From assembly GCA_903904765.1 (NCBI GenBank), contig CAIVEA010000958.1, forward strand, positions 1 through 5,824: a stretch of 5,824 nt of DNA, read 5' to 3'. The notes beneath the pieces were generated by a model. The model worked only from the letters and a program-made list of their open reading frames with translations. It searched no databases and was not told the origin of the DNA. Each line of letters begins with the position of its first letter. Position 1 is the stretch's first letter. Source of the stretch: an uncultured Chloroflexota bacterium. GTDB lineage: Bacteria; Chloroflexota; Anaerolineae; Aggregatilineales; Phototrophicaceae. Made by a program: the position numbers and the translations under genes. Shown in pieces: positions 1-5,824 of this stretch.

Positions 1-134
1 CCCGCTACGCTGCGTGCATTGTCGCTACGGGCGCTGGAAAGCGCCACCAGTTCCACATCCGGTATCGTCCGCAGCGCGGGCAGATAAGCAGCTTTGGCGA
101 AGCTCGCGCCGATTACCGCAGCTCGAATGGTCAT
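1..134 (-). CDS. Gfo/Idh/MocA-family oxidoreductase, N-terminal fragment (runs off the window)
   Basis: Only the first 44 codons are visible; the rest lies beyond base 1. The start is the ATG at 134-132, preceded by AAGGGG with about six bases of spacing. The peptide begins MTIRAAVIGASFAKAAYLPA and continues with LRTIPDVELVALSSAR. This is the usual Gfo/Idh/MocA Rossmann opening: a short beta strand, a glycine turn, the 'LPAL' helix, then 'P-x-V-E-L-V-A' as the second strand. Members are NAD(P)-dependent cytoplasmic enzymes that oxidise or reduce sugars, inositols and their derivatives. The turn reads G-A-S-F-A-K rather than the common G-x-G-x-x-G/A, which is unusual. The gene starts 18 bases after the stop of the TIM-barrel gene, so the two are probably co-transcribed and translationally close. 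It is a second enzyme of the same broad family as the partial gene at the other end of the window. Substrate cannot be told from this fragment. Confidence 0.8.
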   Translation of the reverse strand, partial: MTIRAAVIGASFAKAAYLPALRTIPDVELVALSSARSDNARSVA

Positions 135-152
135 CGTCGTCCCCTTTTTCGG

Positions 153-1532
153 CTACCACAGCCCACGTTGTTTGAGCACATCACCCACAGCCGTCAAACC
201 TGCTAATTCCGCTTCGGAATAGTTACGGGAGATCAACACGCCGCTAGCACCACCATCAAAGGCTGCGTTCACGCCATCGCGTACTTCTTCAGGCGTGATG
301 GGCTTGCTCTTGCCACCATCTCCTACACCCACACCAATCCCCGAATACACCTTGCGTCCGGTATCCGCGATCAGGTTGGCTGTCCACTGTTTGACGTATT
401 CGGCTTTGAAGCCAGCCATCGGTGCTTCTTCGCGGGGGGCGATGAATTCGTTCAGATTGAGGATGGTTGCCAGTGCATTATATGCTCCGTCTGGCGTGGC
501 ATCCGCCAGTACGCCCTTGTGCCAGCTTTCCGCGAAGTTGGCAAAGCGCGCTCCTGCTGGCGTGTGGTACAGCACCGGTTTGAACCAATCAGCATACTGT
601 GCATATTCGGACTGATCGTATTGCGCTTTTGCGTATGGGTTATAGGTGTTAATCACCTGCCAGATGCCCAGACCGACTTCATTTTTTGGATTGAAGAAGC
701 GGATTTGACCGGAGATGTCATGATACATATCGCGGTGTGCATCCACCCACATTTTTTCCCACATCAGCACTTCGGGGTTATTCAGCAGGTGGCGCAGCAG
801 GGTGACGAACACGCCGTCACGCGGGCGTTCACCTTTACGCACACTCTGTAGGAACAGGTCAATTTTCTGGTAGCCTTCAATCGCCCGCTGCGGGTCAATG
901 CCACGCGCCCGTGCTTCAGCTTTGAAATACTCATCGAAGCCAGTCGAGCCGTCGGCACGGAAAATATCCATCAGCGGGCTATGGCGTTCGATGCCCCACA
1001 GCATTCCGCTGAGGGCATGGTTGCTGAACCAATCGCTGATGACCGATTTCCACCATGCGCGGTAGTGCGGGTTCATCAATGACGGACGGCTGGCGGTACG
1101 TCCCCAGTGATCGCGGTCAAGGAAATGCGTGAAACCTGGTTGCCAGATGGAACGGATGCCGGAACTGGAAGTTTCGCAGTAGTAGGGATAGACCTTCATG
1201 CCGCGTTTCTGTGCTGCCGGGATGACATCACGGAAGGTGTCGAACCCCTTATACAGCGGGTCAGGCGCGGCGAATTGCTTGTGGAATGTGCCTTCGTAGT
1301 GTGCTGGATCAGGTTGGAAGAACGCGCCGCCCTTCAGGTTGTCCGCTTCGGCAACGCCATGATCGGGGAAGCCATATACAGCACGCCCTGCATTGCCATA
1401 GCTCCATGAAAGTGCAGAAATGAGCAGCGCGTTCACACCTGCTTTTTCTTGCAAGATGTCGAGAACTTGCTCCACACCCTCATCAATGAAGCTAATTGCC
1501 CCTATTTGAATGCCTACAAATGTTTTTGCCAT
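153..1532 (-). CDS. Uncharacterised TIM-barrel protein, glycoside hydrolase-like
   Basis: The product is 459 residues, with no signal peptide or membrane segment, so it should be cytoplasmic. Its layout suggests a (beta/alpha)8 barrel: strand 1 near residues 4-9 (FVGIQI), strand 2 near 34-39 (NALLIS), a strand 'MKVYPYYCE' at 112-120, a helix after 'NPHYRAWW' at 154-161, a strand 'SGMLWGIER' at 175-183, and late strands near 395-405 (VYSGIGVGVGD) and 430-435 (GVLISR). The 'NPxYRxWW ... GxxWGxER' pattern resembles hypothetical glycosyl-hydrolase-like barrel families (for example GHL6-type). E120 and E182 sit at strand ends and are candidate catalytic acids (inference). The ATG at 1532-1530 has AGGA about ten bases upstream. 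The gene begins 28 bases after the DppC-like stop, in the slot where importer ATPase genes often lie, and ends 18 bases before an oxidoreductase. A role in processing the imported solute is likely. Cleavage, isomerisation or epimerisation are all possible; the exact reaction is unknown. Confidence 0.6.
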   Translation of the reverse strand: MAKTFVGIQIGAISFIDEGVEQVLDILQEKAGVNALLISALSWSYGNAGRAVYGFPDHGVAEADNLKGGAFFQPDPAHYEGTFHKQFAAPDPLYKGFDTFRDVIPAAQKRGMKVYPYYCETSSSGIRSIWQPGFTHFLDRDHWGRTASRPSLMNPHYRAWWKSVISDWFSNHALSGMLWGIERHSPLMDIFRADGSTGFDEYFKAEARARGIDPQRAIEGYQKIDLFLQSVRKGERPRDGVFVTLLRHLLNNPEVLMWEKMWVDAHRDMYHDISGQIRFFNPKNEVGLGIWQVINTYNPYAKAQYDQSEYAQYADWFKPVLYHTPAGARFANFAESWHKGVLADATPDGAYNALATILNLNEFIAPREEAPMAGFKAEYVKQWTANLIADTGRKVYSGIGVGVGDGGKSKPITPEEVRDGVNAAFDGGASGVLISRNYSEAELAGLTAVGDVLKQRGLW

Positions 1533-1560
1533 GCTATTTTCATCCTATGGGTGAGTAGGG

Positions 1561-2481
1561 TTATCGTCCGCGTAAGCGTGGATCGAGGAAGTCACGCAGC
1601 CAATCGCCTAGAATATTTAGAGAGAGTACGGTGAGCATGATGGCAAGCCCCGGAAAGAAGGCTGGCCACCACTTGCCGGCCAAAATCTGGTCGCGGCTTT
1701 CGTTCAAAATGCCACCCCATGTAGGTACAGTCGGTGGCACACCTAGACCGAGAAACGAGAGAGATGCCTCGGCCAGAATGGCGCTGGCGACATTGAATGA
1801 GGCGATGACAATCAACGGGGCGAGTACATTGGGCAGAATCGCATTCCACATGATCCGCCGATCGCGCGCGCCCATGCTACGTGCCGCCTCCACATATTCT
1901 TTTTCACGCTGCGAAATGGTTTGCCCGCGTGCAATACGAGCATAGGTGACCCACTGACCAATGCCCAGTACGGGAATGAGATTCCAGACACCCGGTCCCA
2001 GTACCACCAGCACCATAATGGCCAACAAGATGAAAGGGAAGGCAAGTTGAATATCGGCTAATCGCATAATGACATCATCCACGCGACCGCCGCGATAACC
2101 GGCTATGATGCCTAGCGTGGTACCGATAAGACCGCCTACCACAACGGCCATCACACCTACAGCCAGTGAAACCTGTGCTCCATAAATGATTCGTGACCAC
2201 AGATCACGCCCTAAACCATCTGTCCCCAAAAAGTATTTAATCGTCCCATCCGGGTTACGGGTCATGGGTTCTTTGAGGCGCTCAATTAGATTCTGGCGGT
2301 TCGGGTCTGCTGGCGTGATTTGTGTGGCGAACAGTGCCATGAAAACCACTGTGCATAGAATAATCAGCGCCAGAATGGGCCACTTTGCTTTCAGCAGGCT
2401 ACGTACTGCCCGTTTCCATGTCGGTATGGTCGGTGGCATCAGGCTCACAGAACCAGTTCGGGTTGAAGTGATGGTTGCCAT
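1561..2481 (-). CDS. ABC importer permease, DppC/OppC-like
   Basis: This is an inner-membrane subunit of a family 5 (peptide/nickel/oligosaccharide) ABC importer, 306 residues, the usual length. A cytoplasmic N-terminus of about 33 residues leads into TM1 (about 34-52). An external segment follows with the family signature LGTDGLGRD at 85-93, then 'SRIIYGAQVSL'. Further hydrophobic segments lie near 104-127, 146-163, 219-239 and 274-294. The ATPase-docking EAA loop is clear at about 195-218 (EYVEAARSMGARD ... ILPN), with the conserved glycine at 204. The C-terminus 'GDWLRDFLDPRLRGR' is typical of DppC. The ATG start at 2481-2479 has AAGG about seven bases upstream, lying in the last codons of the DppB-like gene; only four bases separate that stop from this start, so the two are probably translationally coupled. 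Family is secure; the substrate is not, and the neighbours favour a sugar-containing compound over a peptide. Confidence 0.95.
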   Translation of the reverse strand: MATITSTRTGSVSLMPPTIPTWKRAVRSLLKAKWPILALIILCTVVFMALFATQITPADPNRQNLIERLKEPMTRNPDGTIKYFLGTDGLGRDLWSRIIYGAQVSLAVGVMAVVVGGLIGTTLGIIAGYRGGRVDDVIMRLADIQLAFPFILLAIMVLVVLGPGVWNLIPVLGIGQWVTYARIARGQTISQREKEYVEAARSMGARDRRIMWNAILPNVLAPLIVIASFNVASAILAEASLSFLGLGVPPTVPTWGGILNESRDQILAGKWWPAFFPGLAIMLTVLSLNILGDWLRDFLDPRLRGR

Positions 2482-2485
2482 ACGA

Positions 2486-3463
2486 TTACCTTAGGCGAAC
2501 GCGCGGATCTAATTGCGCATAGATGATGTCGATAAACAGATTGAGGACGATGAAAATAACGGAGAAGACGACGACCGATGCTTGCACAACTGGAATATCG
2601 CGTTGAGTGATGGCATTGGTCACTAACCGACCGACACCCGGCCAAGAGAATACTGTTTCAGTCACCACAACACCGCTCAGCAAGAACCCAAATTCTAGAC
2701 CAAGCATGGTGACGACTGGAATGAGCGCGTTACGAAATGCATGCCGAACGACAACGGTGCGCTCTCTTAGACCTTTGGAACGAGCTGTCACCACGTAATC
2801 CTGTGAGAGTACTTCCAGCATGGAAGAACGCACCAGACGTGCGTTACGAGAGAGTGAAAAAAGCCCAATCGTTATTGCTGGCATGAGCAAGAATGTGATG
2901 GCTTTGGGGATGTTGCTAATGGCCTGTCCCCAATCGCCTTGCAGCATCAGATCAATGACCGGCACATGACCAGAAATGGGAAGCCACTTGAGTTGTAAAC
3001 CTACCGATAGAATCAACATGATACCCAACCAAAAACTGGGTATCGATTGTCCAAACATAGCGATTAGCATAATGCCCCCATCCGTAGGTGTTCCGCGACG
3101 GATGGCAGAGACAATCCCGATAGGCAACGCAACAAGCACAGAAATTAGCATTGCAAAAATCGTCAATTCGAGGGTGGCAGGTAATCTTTGCATGACCAAG
3201 TCAACGGCGGGTTGCCGCGAACGAATGGACATGCCCAGATCACCGCGCACAAGTCCACTGAGAAAGCTGACATACTGTTCAGTCAGTGGTTTATCAAAGC
3301 CCAGTTTGGCGCGAGTCGCTTCGATTTCTTCCTGACTGGCGCGTTCACTGACATAGAGATAGGTAGGATCGCCATCCAGATGGATTGTGAGGAAGGAGAG
3401 CAGCGTGACACCAATGATGACAAAGACAGATTGCAGCAAACGCTGCACAATATATGATCCCAT
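2486..3463 (-). CDS. ABC importer permease, DppB/OppB-like
   Basis: This is the partner permease of the DppC-like protein, forming the membrane channel with it. I chose the ATG at 3463-3461, giving 325 residues starting MGSYIVQRLLQSV, the standard DppB opening. The frame stays open to a GTG at 3505, but those 14 extra codons (GHLVPLPISGIGL...) do not match the family and run through a hairpin. TM1 spans about 11-28. The periplasmic part carries 'KLGFDKPLTEQY' (53-64) and 'RGDLGMSI' (73-80). TM segments follow near 98-118, 131-155, 190-205, 250-270 and 296-318. The EAA loop is at about 222-249 (DYVVTARSKGL ... RHAFRNALIPV). 'VFSWPGVGRLV' (271-281), then 'RDIPVVQ', and the ending 'LDPRVRLR' are also typical. 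The SD is weak: AGGA lies only three bases from the ATG. It follows the binding-protein gene by 70 bases that contain a strong hairpin. Confidence 0.95.
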   Translation of the reverse strand: MGSYIVQRLLQSVFVIIGVTLLSFLTIHLDGDPTYLYVSERASQEEIEATRAKLGFDKPLTEQYVSFLSGLVRGDLGMSIRSRQPAVDLVMQRLPATLELTIFAMLISVLVALPIGIVSAIRRGTPTDGGIMLIAMFGQSIPSFWLGIMLILSVGLQLKWLPISGHVPVIDLMLQGDWGQAISNIPKAITFLLMPAITIGLFSLSRNARLVRSSMLEVLSQDYVVTARSKGLRERTVVVRHAFRNALIPVVTMLGLEFGFLLSGVVVTETVFSWPGVGRLVTNAITQRDIPVVQASVVVFSVIFIVLNLFIDIIYAQLDPRVRLR

Positions 3464-3481
3464 AAGTCCTATTCCAGAAAT

Positions 3482-3510
3482 GGGGAGTGGGACGAGATGC
3501 CCCACCCCCC
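3482..3510 (-). promoter_or_regulatory. Strong intercistronic RNA hairpin between binding protein and permease genes
   Basis: Read as minus-strand RNA, bases 3510-3499 (GGGGGGUGGGGC) pair with 3493-3482 (GUCCCACUCCCC) around a five-base loop AUCUC. That is 12 base pairs, two of them G.U, and mostly G-C. It begins 23 bases after the binding-protein stop and ends 18 bases before the permease ATG. What follows is AUUUCUGG, with only three Us, so it is not a classical intrinsic terminator. Position and stability fit a 3' stabiliser or partial attenuator that keeps binding-protein mRNA above permease mRNA, as known for the malE-malF gap of enterobacteria. The structure is seen in the sequence; the role is inferred. 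Confidence 0.6.
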
Positions 3511-3533
3511 GGATTCATTACTACTGGACCGGG

Positions 3534-5111
3534 TTACTTCAGCTTGGCGTTGTAGATGACGATCTGTTCGTCACGACGAGCCTGCCAGTCGAGGCGGTTG
3601 CTCACGCCGTAGAAGTCCGGTTGGAAGTACAGCAGCAGCCACGGCGGGTCGTTGTAGAACACTTCTAGCATCTTGTTGATGACTTCGCGTTCCTGACCGG
3701 CATCGCGGATGTCCGCAAGGCTGTTCCAGAGCGTGAACCATTCTTCATTCTGCCAGTTGGTGTAGTTGGTTCCCGCATCCGGTGCCGAGAGGTCAGCCAT
3801 GTCGTACAGCGCATTCCAGGTGCCGCCGCCCGAACCGAGGAAGAACATCGGGCCGACTTCCTTCGGGCCGGTCAACTGACGGTAGTCCGCCCAATCGCGG
3901 ATGTCGGCAGTGGTGACCACACCGACATCGGTCAGGTACTGGGCGATCGCCTGCACGACATTGGCATCGTTCAGGTAACGGCCACGCGGCCCCATCAGAA
4001 CGGTTTCAAAGCGAACACCATTGGAATCTTTCGGATAGCCAGCGGCATCCAGTAGTTCACCAGCCTTGACCGGATCATACGGATACGGTGCGAGGTTCGG
4101 GTTGCCATTCGGGTCATTGACGAGGCCAGTAGCGCGCTTGCATTCAGTTCCCAGCAGGGTCGCGCAGATGGTCGGCACATCAATGGCGTATTGCAGCGCC
4201 ACGCGCACTTCGGTCTTCTGGAGGGCATCGTAGCCGGGGGCATCCTTGAAGTTCTCACCGAACTGGAAGCCGACGTAGATACGGCGGGTTCCCTGAACGG
4301 CTTGAACACTGGCAACGCCTGAGCCATTCACTGCTTCCACCTGATCGGGAGGAACATTGCCGATAACATCGACGTTGCCGGCAATCAGTTCTGCCACGCG
4401 GGTCGAAGCTTCGGGGATCACACGCCAAATCTGGGTAGCAAAGGTGGTTTCGCGGAGGGTGAAGCCATCCACTTTGGCGAGGGTGATGTGGTCATCCGGT
4501 ACCCATTCAACGAACTTGTACGGGCCAGAGCCGATCGGATTCTGGGCAGCTTCTTCCAGAGTCATGGCCGAATACGAGTCCTTGCAGTGGATGTAGACTT
4601 CCGACAGCAAGCCGAGGCCGATGGACTGATAGCGATCAGTGAGGATGGTGACATTCAGGTCGTCATCCACACGGGTTCCCACGTAACCAACGGCGGGCAG
4701 CACGAAACCAGCTGTGTTGCCGGTGAAGGCATTGGCTGGGTCGGCAGCACGTTCAAAACTGTAGACCACATCTTCGGCGGTCAGGGGTTCACCATCATGG
4801 CAGGTCAGGCCTTCATTCAGCGTGAACGTCCATTCCTTGCCATCATCCGACACCTTGTAGGCATTGGCGAGGTAGGGAGTGATGGAGCCATCATCGCCAA
4901 TTTCAAACAACGTGCCATACATGTGATAGAAGATGTTGGCTTCTGCACGCGAATTGACTGACGCGGGATCGAGTTGACCAATGTCCACACTCTGCGCGAT
5001 CACCAACGTGCTTTCATCCGGTGTTTGGGCATTGGCGATAACGGGCACAGTCAGAACTAGGATCAAAACGACCAAGATTAACTTTAACTGACGAGAGCGG
5101 TTTTTCGACAT
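3534..5111 (-). CDS. Family 5 extracellular solute-binding protein of ABC importer (DppA/OppA-like)
   Basis: This exported protein captures the solute and delivers it to the DppB/DppC-like permeases. I chose the ATG at 5111-5109, giving 525 residues, because it has AGGAGT nine bases upstream and yields a clean signal peptide: basic n-region (KNRSRQLK, 3-10), hydrophobic core about 11-25, and an ANA cleavage site at 26-28. The frame is open to an ATG at 5186, but that adds a polar 25-residue stretch before the signal peptide. There is no lipobox cysteine, so it is secreted rather than a typical lipoprotein. SBP family 5 marks in order: 'YGTLFEI' (65-71); 'DDGKEWTFTLNEGLTCHDGE' (89-108) then 'PLTAEDVVYSFER'; 'NPIGSGPYKFVEW' (191-203); 'VRVALQYAID' (302-311); 'DPVKAGELLDAAGYP' (346-360); 'PWLLLYFQPDFYGV' (490-503). 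Length is normal. Ligand type is not readable; gene context suggests an oligosaccharide or glycoside. Its base composition looks richer in G+C than the permease genes. Confidence 0.95.
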   Translation of the reverse strand: MSKNRSRQLKLILVVLILVLTVPVIANAQTPDESTLVIAQSVDIGQLDPASVNSRAEANIFYHMYGTLFEIGDDGSITPYLANAYKVSDDGKEWTFTLNEGLTCHDGEPLTAEDVVYSFERAADPANAFTGNTAGFVLPAVGYVGTRVDDDLNVTILTDRYQSIGLGLLSEVYIHCKDSYSAMTLEEAAQNPIGSGPYKFVEWVPDDHITLAKVDGFTLRETTFATQIWRVIPEASTRVAELIAGNVDVIGNVPPDQVEAVNGSGVASVQAVQGTRRIYVGFQFGENFKDAPGYDALQKTEVRVALQYAIDVPTICATLLGTECKRATGLVNDPNGNPNLAPYPYDPVKAGELLDAAGYPKDSNGVRFETVLMGPRGRYLNDANVVQAIAQYLTDVGVVTTADIRDWADYRQLTGPKEVGPMFFLGSGGGTWNALYDMADLSAPDAGTNYTNWQNEEWFTLWNSLADIRDAGQEREVINKMLEVFYNDPPWLLLYFQPDFYGVSNRLDWQARRDEQIVIYNAKLK

Positions 5112-5120
5112 CACTACGGA

Positions 5121-5126
5121 ACTCCT
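5121..5126 (-). promoter_or_regulatory. Shine-Dalgarno site that decides the binding-protein start
   Basis: The minus strand reads AGGAGT here, nine bases before the ATG at 5111. This favours the 525-residue form over the in-frame ATG at 5186. The upstream ATG also has an AGGAG, but only one base separates that motif from the ATG, too close for normal initiation. Confidence 0.65.
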
Positions 5127-5201
5127 ATTTATCAACGATTGAGCGAGCGTGCGGTAGACAGGAAGTTTGTGGTGTTGTGACGGCATACTCCTTTCTACAA
5201 T

Positions 5202-5824
5202 CTATAGAATGTGATCGTGAACACCATCATCAAATGGTGGGATACCAGCAATCGGAACTGCACGAGATTCCTGACTGGAGGTTTTACAGGCTTCCACCAT
5301 TGTCAGAGACATGAGATGGTCACGTCCGCTACATTCCAGAGGCGCGCCTTCCAGCAACGTCTTGACGAATGCATCGAGTAGTCTTGCTGTTTCTGTAATC
5401 CATTGTTCGTGCGGGGGGAGATTTACGGGCGTAAGTGCGCTGTCCATGCGGCGGGCGTAATGCAATTCGCCAAACTGGTGCTGCTGGCTGAGGATGCCGT
5501 TTGTGCAATCCGTGCGCCACTCAAAACGAGGTTCAGCCCATCCGCTTTGCCAAGTCCCCTGATAGTTCACGAGGAGGCCATCTTCAAAGGTGAACAGAGC
5601 GGCTACATTCGCGTCACTTTTGTACATGCTCCATGATGGATTCCATGTCACTGCTTGTACCAGCACGGGTTCTTGATCGTAGATGTAACGCATTAAGTCG
5701 AAGTGATGGATGGATTGTTCCCAGAGCATGGGCTGATCCATCGTCAACGGATATTTGTTTAAGTCAGGGCGGTTGCCGTCCCGATAGCGTTCATAGGTGA
5801 ATCGCCCGAATTCCGCTTTGCCGA
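5202..5824 (-). CDS. Gfo/Idh/MocA-family oxidoreductase, C-terminal part (start outside the window)
   Basis: The frame is open from the window edge (first full codon at 5822) to the stop at 5204-5202, giving 206 residues; the NAD(P)-binding Rossmann domain must lie upstream. An in-frame TTG at 5747 should not be taken as the start, because clear family sequence continues before it (GKAEFGRFTYERYR, then NKYPLTMDQPML). The visible part is the alpha/beta C-terminal domain. 'WEQSIHHFDLMRYI' holds the H-H-x-D site (His39, His40 and Asp42 of the fragment), where this family places its catalytic histidine. Next come 'NPSWSMYKSDANVAALFTFE' and 'YQGTWQSG', typical of the open beta sheet, then the terminal helices with 'SGRDHLMSLTMVEACKTSS'. 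The enzyme would oxidise or reduce a sugar-type substrate in the cytoplasm. It is the first visible gene of the cluster, 90 bases ahead of the binding-protein start. Family is firm; substrate is unknown. Confidence 0.9.
   Translation of the reverse strand, partial: GKAEFGRFTYERYRDGNRPDLNKYPLTMDQPMLWEQSIHHFDLMRYIYDQEPVLVQAVTWNPSWSMYKSDANVAALFTFEDGLLVNYQGTWQSGWAEPRFEWRTDCTNGILSQQHQFGELHYARRMDSALTPVNLPPHEQWITETARLLDAFVKTLLEGAPLECSGRDHLMSLTMVEACKTSSQESRAVPIAGIPPFDDGVHDHIL

Noticed and set aside
295..851. Plus-strand open frames opposite the TIM-barrel gene
   Set aside because: They overlap each other and a 459-codon minus-strand gene that fits its operon in spacing and SD; no family resemblance is seen.
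2976..3335. Plus-strand open frame of 119 codons opposite the DppB-like gene
   Set aside because: It lies wholly opposite a well-supported permease and its translation shows no known family features.
3464..3505. GTG at 3505 as the start of the DppB-like permease
   Set aside because: The 14 extra residues do not match the family opening, and the GTG lies inside the strong hairpin. The ATG at 3463 gives the standard N-terminus.
3482..3510. Intrinsic transcription terminator after the binding-protein gene
   Set aside because: The stem is strong, but only three Us follow it on the minus-strand RNA, and co-functional permease genes follow directly. A partial attenuator or 3' stabiliser fits better.
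3500..3512. G-quadruplex from the G-rich minus strand in the intercistronic gap
   Set aside because: The run offers at most three tracts of three Gs, and the same bases are better used in the Watson-Crick hairpin.
4488..4961. Long plus-strand open frame (157 codons) opposite the binding-protein gene
   Set aside because: It is antisense to a gene with clear family 5 motifs throughout, has no recognisable domain, and long antisense frames are expected opposite G+C-rich coding sequence.
5193..5209. TTCTA/TAGAA inverted repeat overlapping the oxidoreductase stop, as an operator
   Set aside because: It has five A/T-rich pairs only; such repeats are common by chance, and no promoter elements are seen beside it.
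5222..5239. Small inverted repeat CACCAT/ATGGTG near the end of the upstream oxidoreductase gene
   Set aside because: It has a six-pair stem with a six-base loop, lies inside coding sequence and has no U-run after it. It is too weak to call a terminator or operator.

Overview
This window is a stretch of one co-directional catabolic/transport gene cluster. All six genes lie on the minus strand, so transcription runs from high to low coordinates. In transcription order they are: the 3' end of a Gfo/Idh/MocA-type NAD(P)-dependent oxidoreductase (5202-5824, start outside the window); a secreted family 5 (Dpp/Opp-type) solute-binding protein (3534-5111); the two permeases of the same importer, DppB-like (2486-3463) and DppC-like (1561-2481); a cytoplasmic, poorly characterised TIM-barrel protein that looks like a glycoside hydrolase relative (153-1532); and the first 44 codons of a second Gfo/Idh/MocA-type oxidoreductase (1-134). 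Gaps between genes are 90, 70, 4, 28 and 18 bases. Each full gene has a plausible Shine-Dalgarno site, and I see no convincing internal promoter or terminator, so I read the whole window as one operon.

How the genes may work together (inference): the binding protein and two permeases import a solute. Family 5 importers are named for peptides but many carry oligosaccharides. The flanking sugar-type oxidoreductases and the hydrolase-like barrel point to a carbohydrate or glycoside rather than a peptide. The imported compound would be oxidised, cleaved or rearranged in the cytoplasm. The ATPase subunits needed to power the importer are not here; they are either outside the window or shared with other importers.

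Organism: bacterial, with intermediate G+C (roughly 50-60 % in the lines I sampled). The style (sugar-type Gfo/Idh enzymes around a family 5 ABC importer, ordinary SD sites, dense co-directional operon) would suit an environmental heterotroph, for example a member of the Chloroflexota. The lineage is a weak guess from gene flavour only.

The most notable non-coding feature is a very stable predicted RNA hairpin in the 70-base gap between the binding-protein gene and the first permease gene. It is well placed to make expression of the binding protein exceed that of the permeases. The most notable gene is the TIM-barrel protein. I see no defence system, mobile element, CRISPR array or RNA gene.
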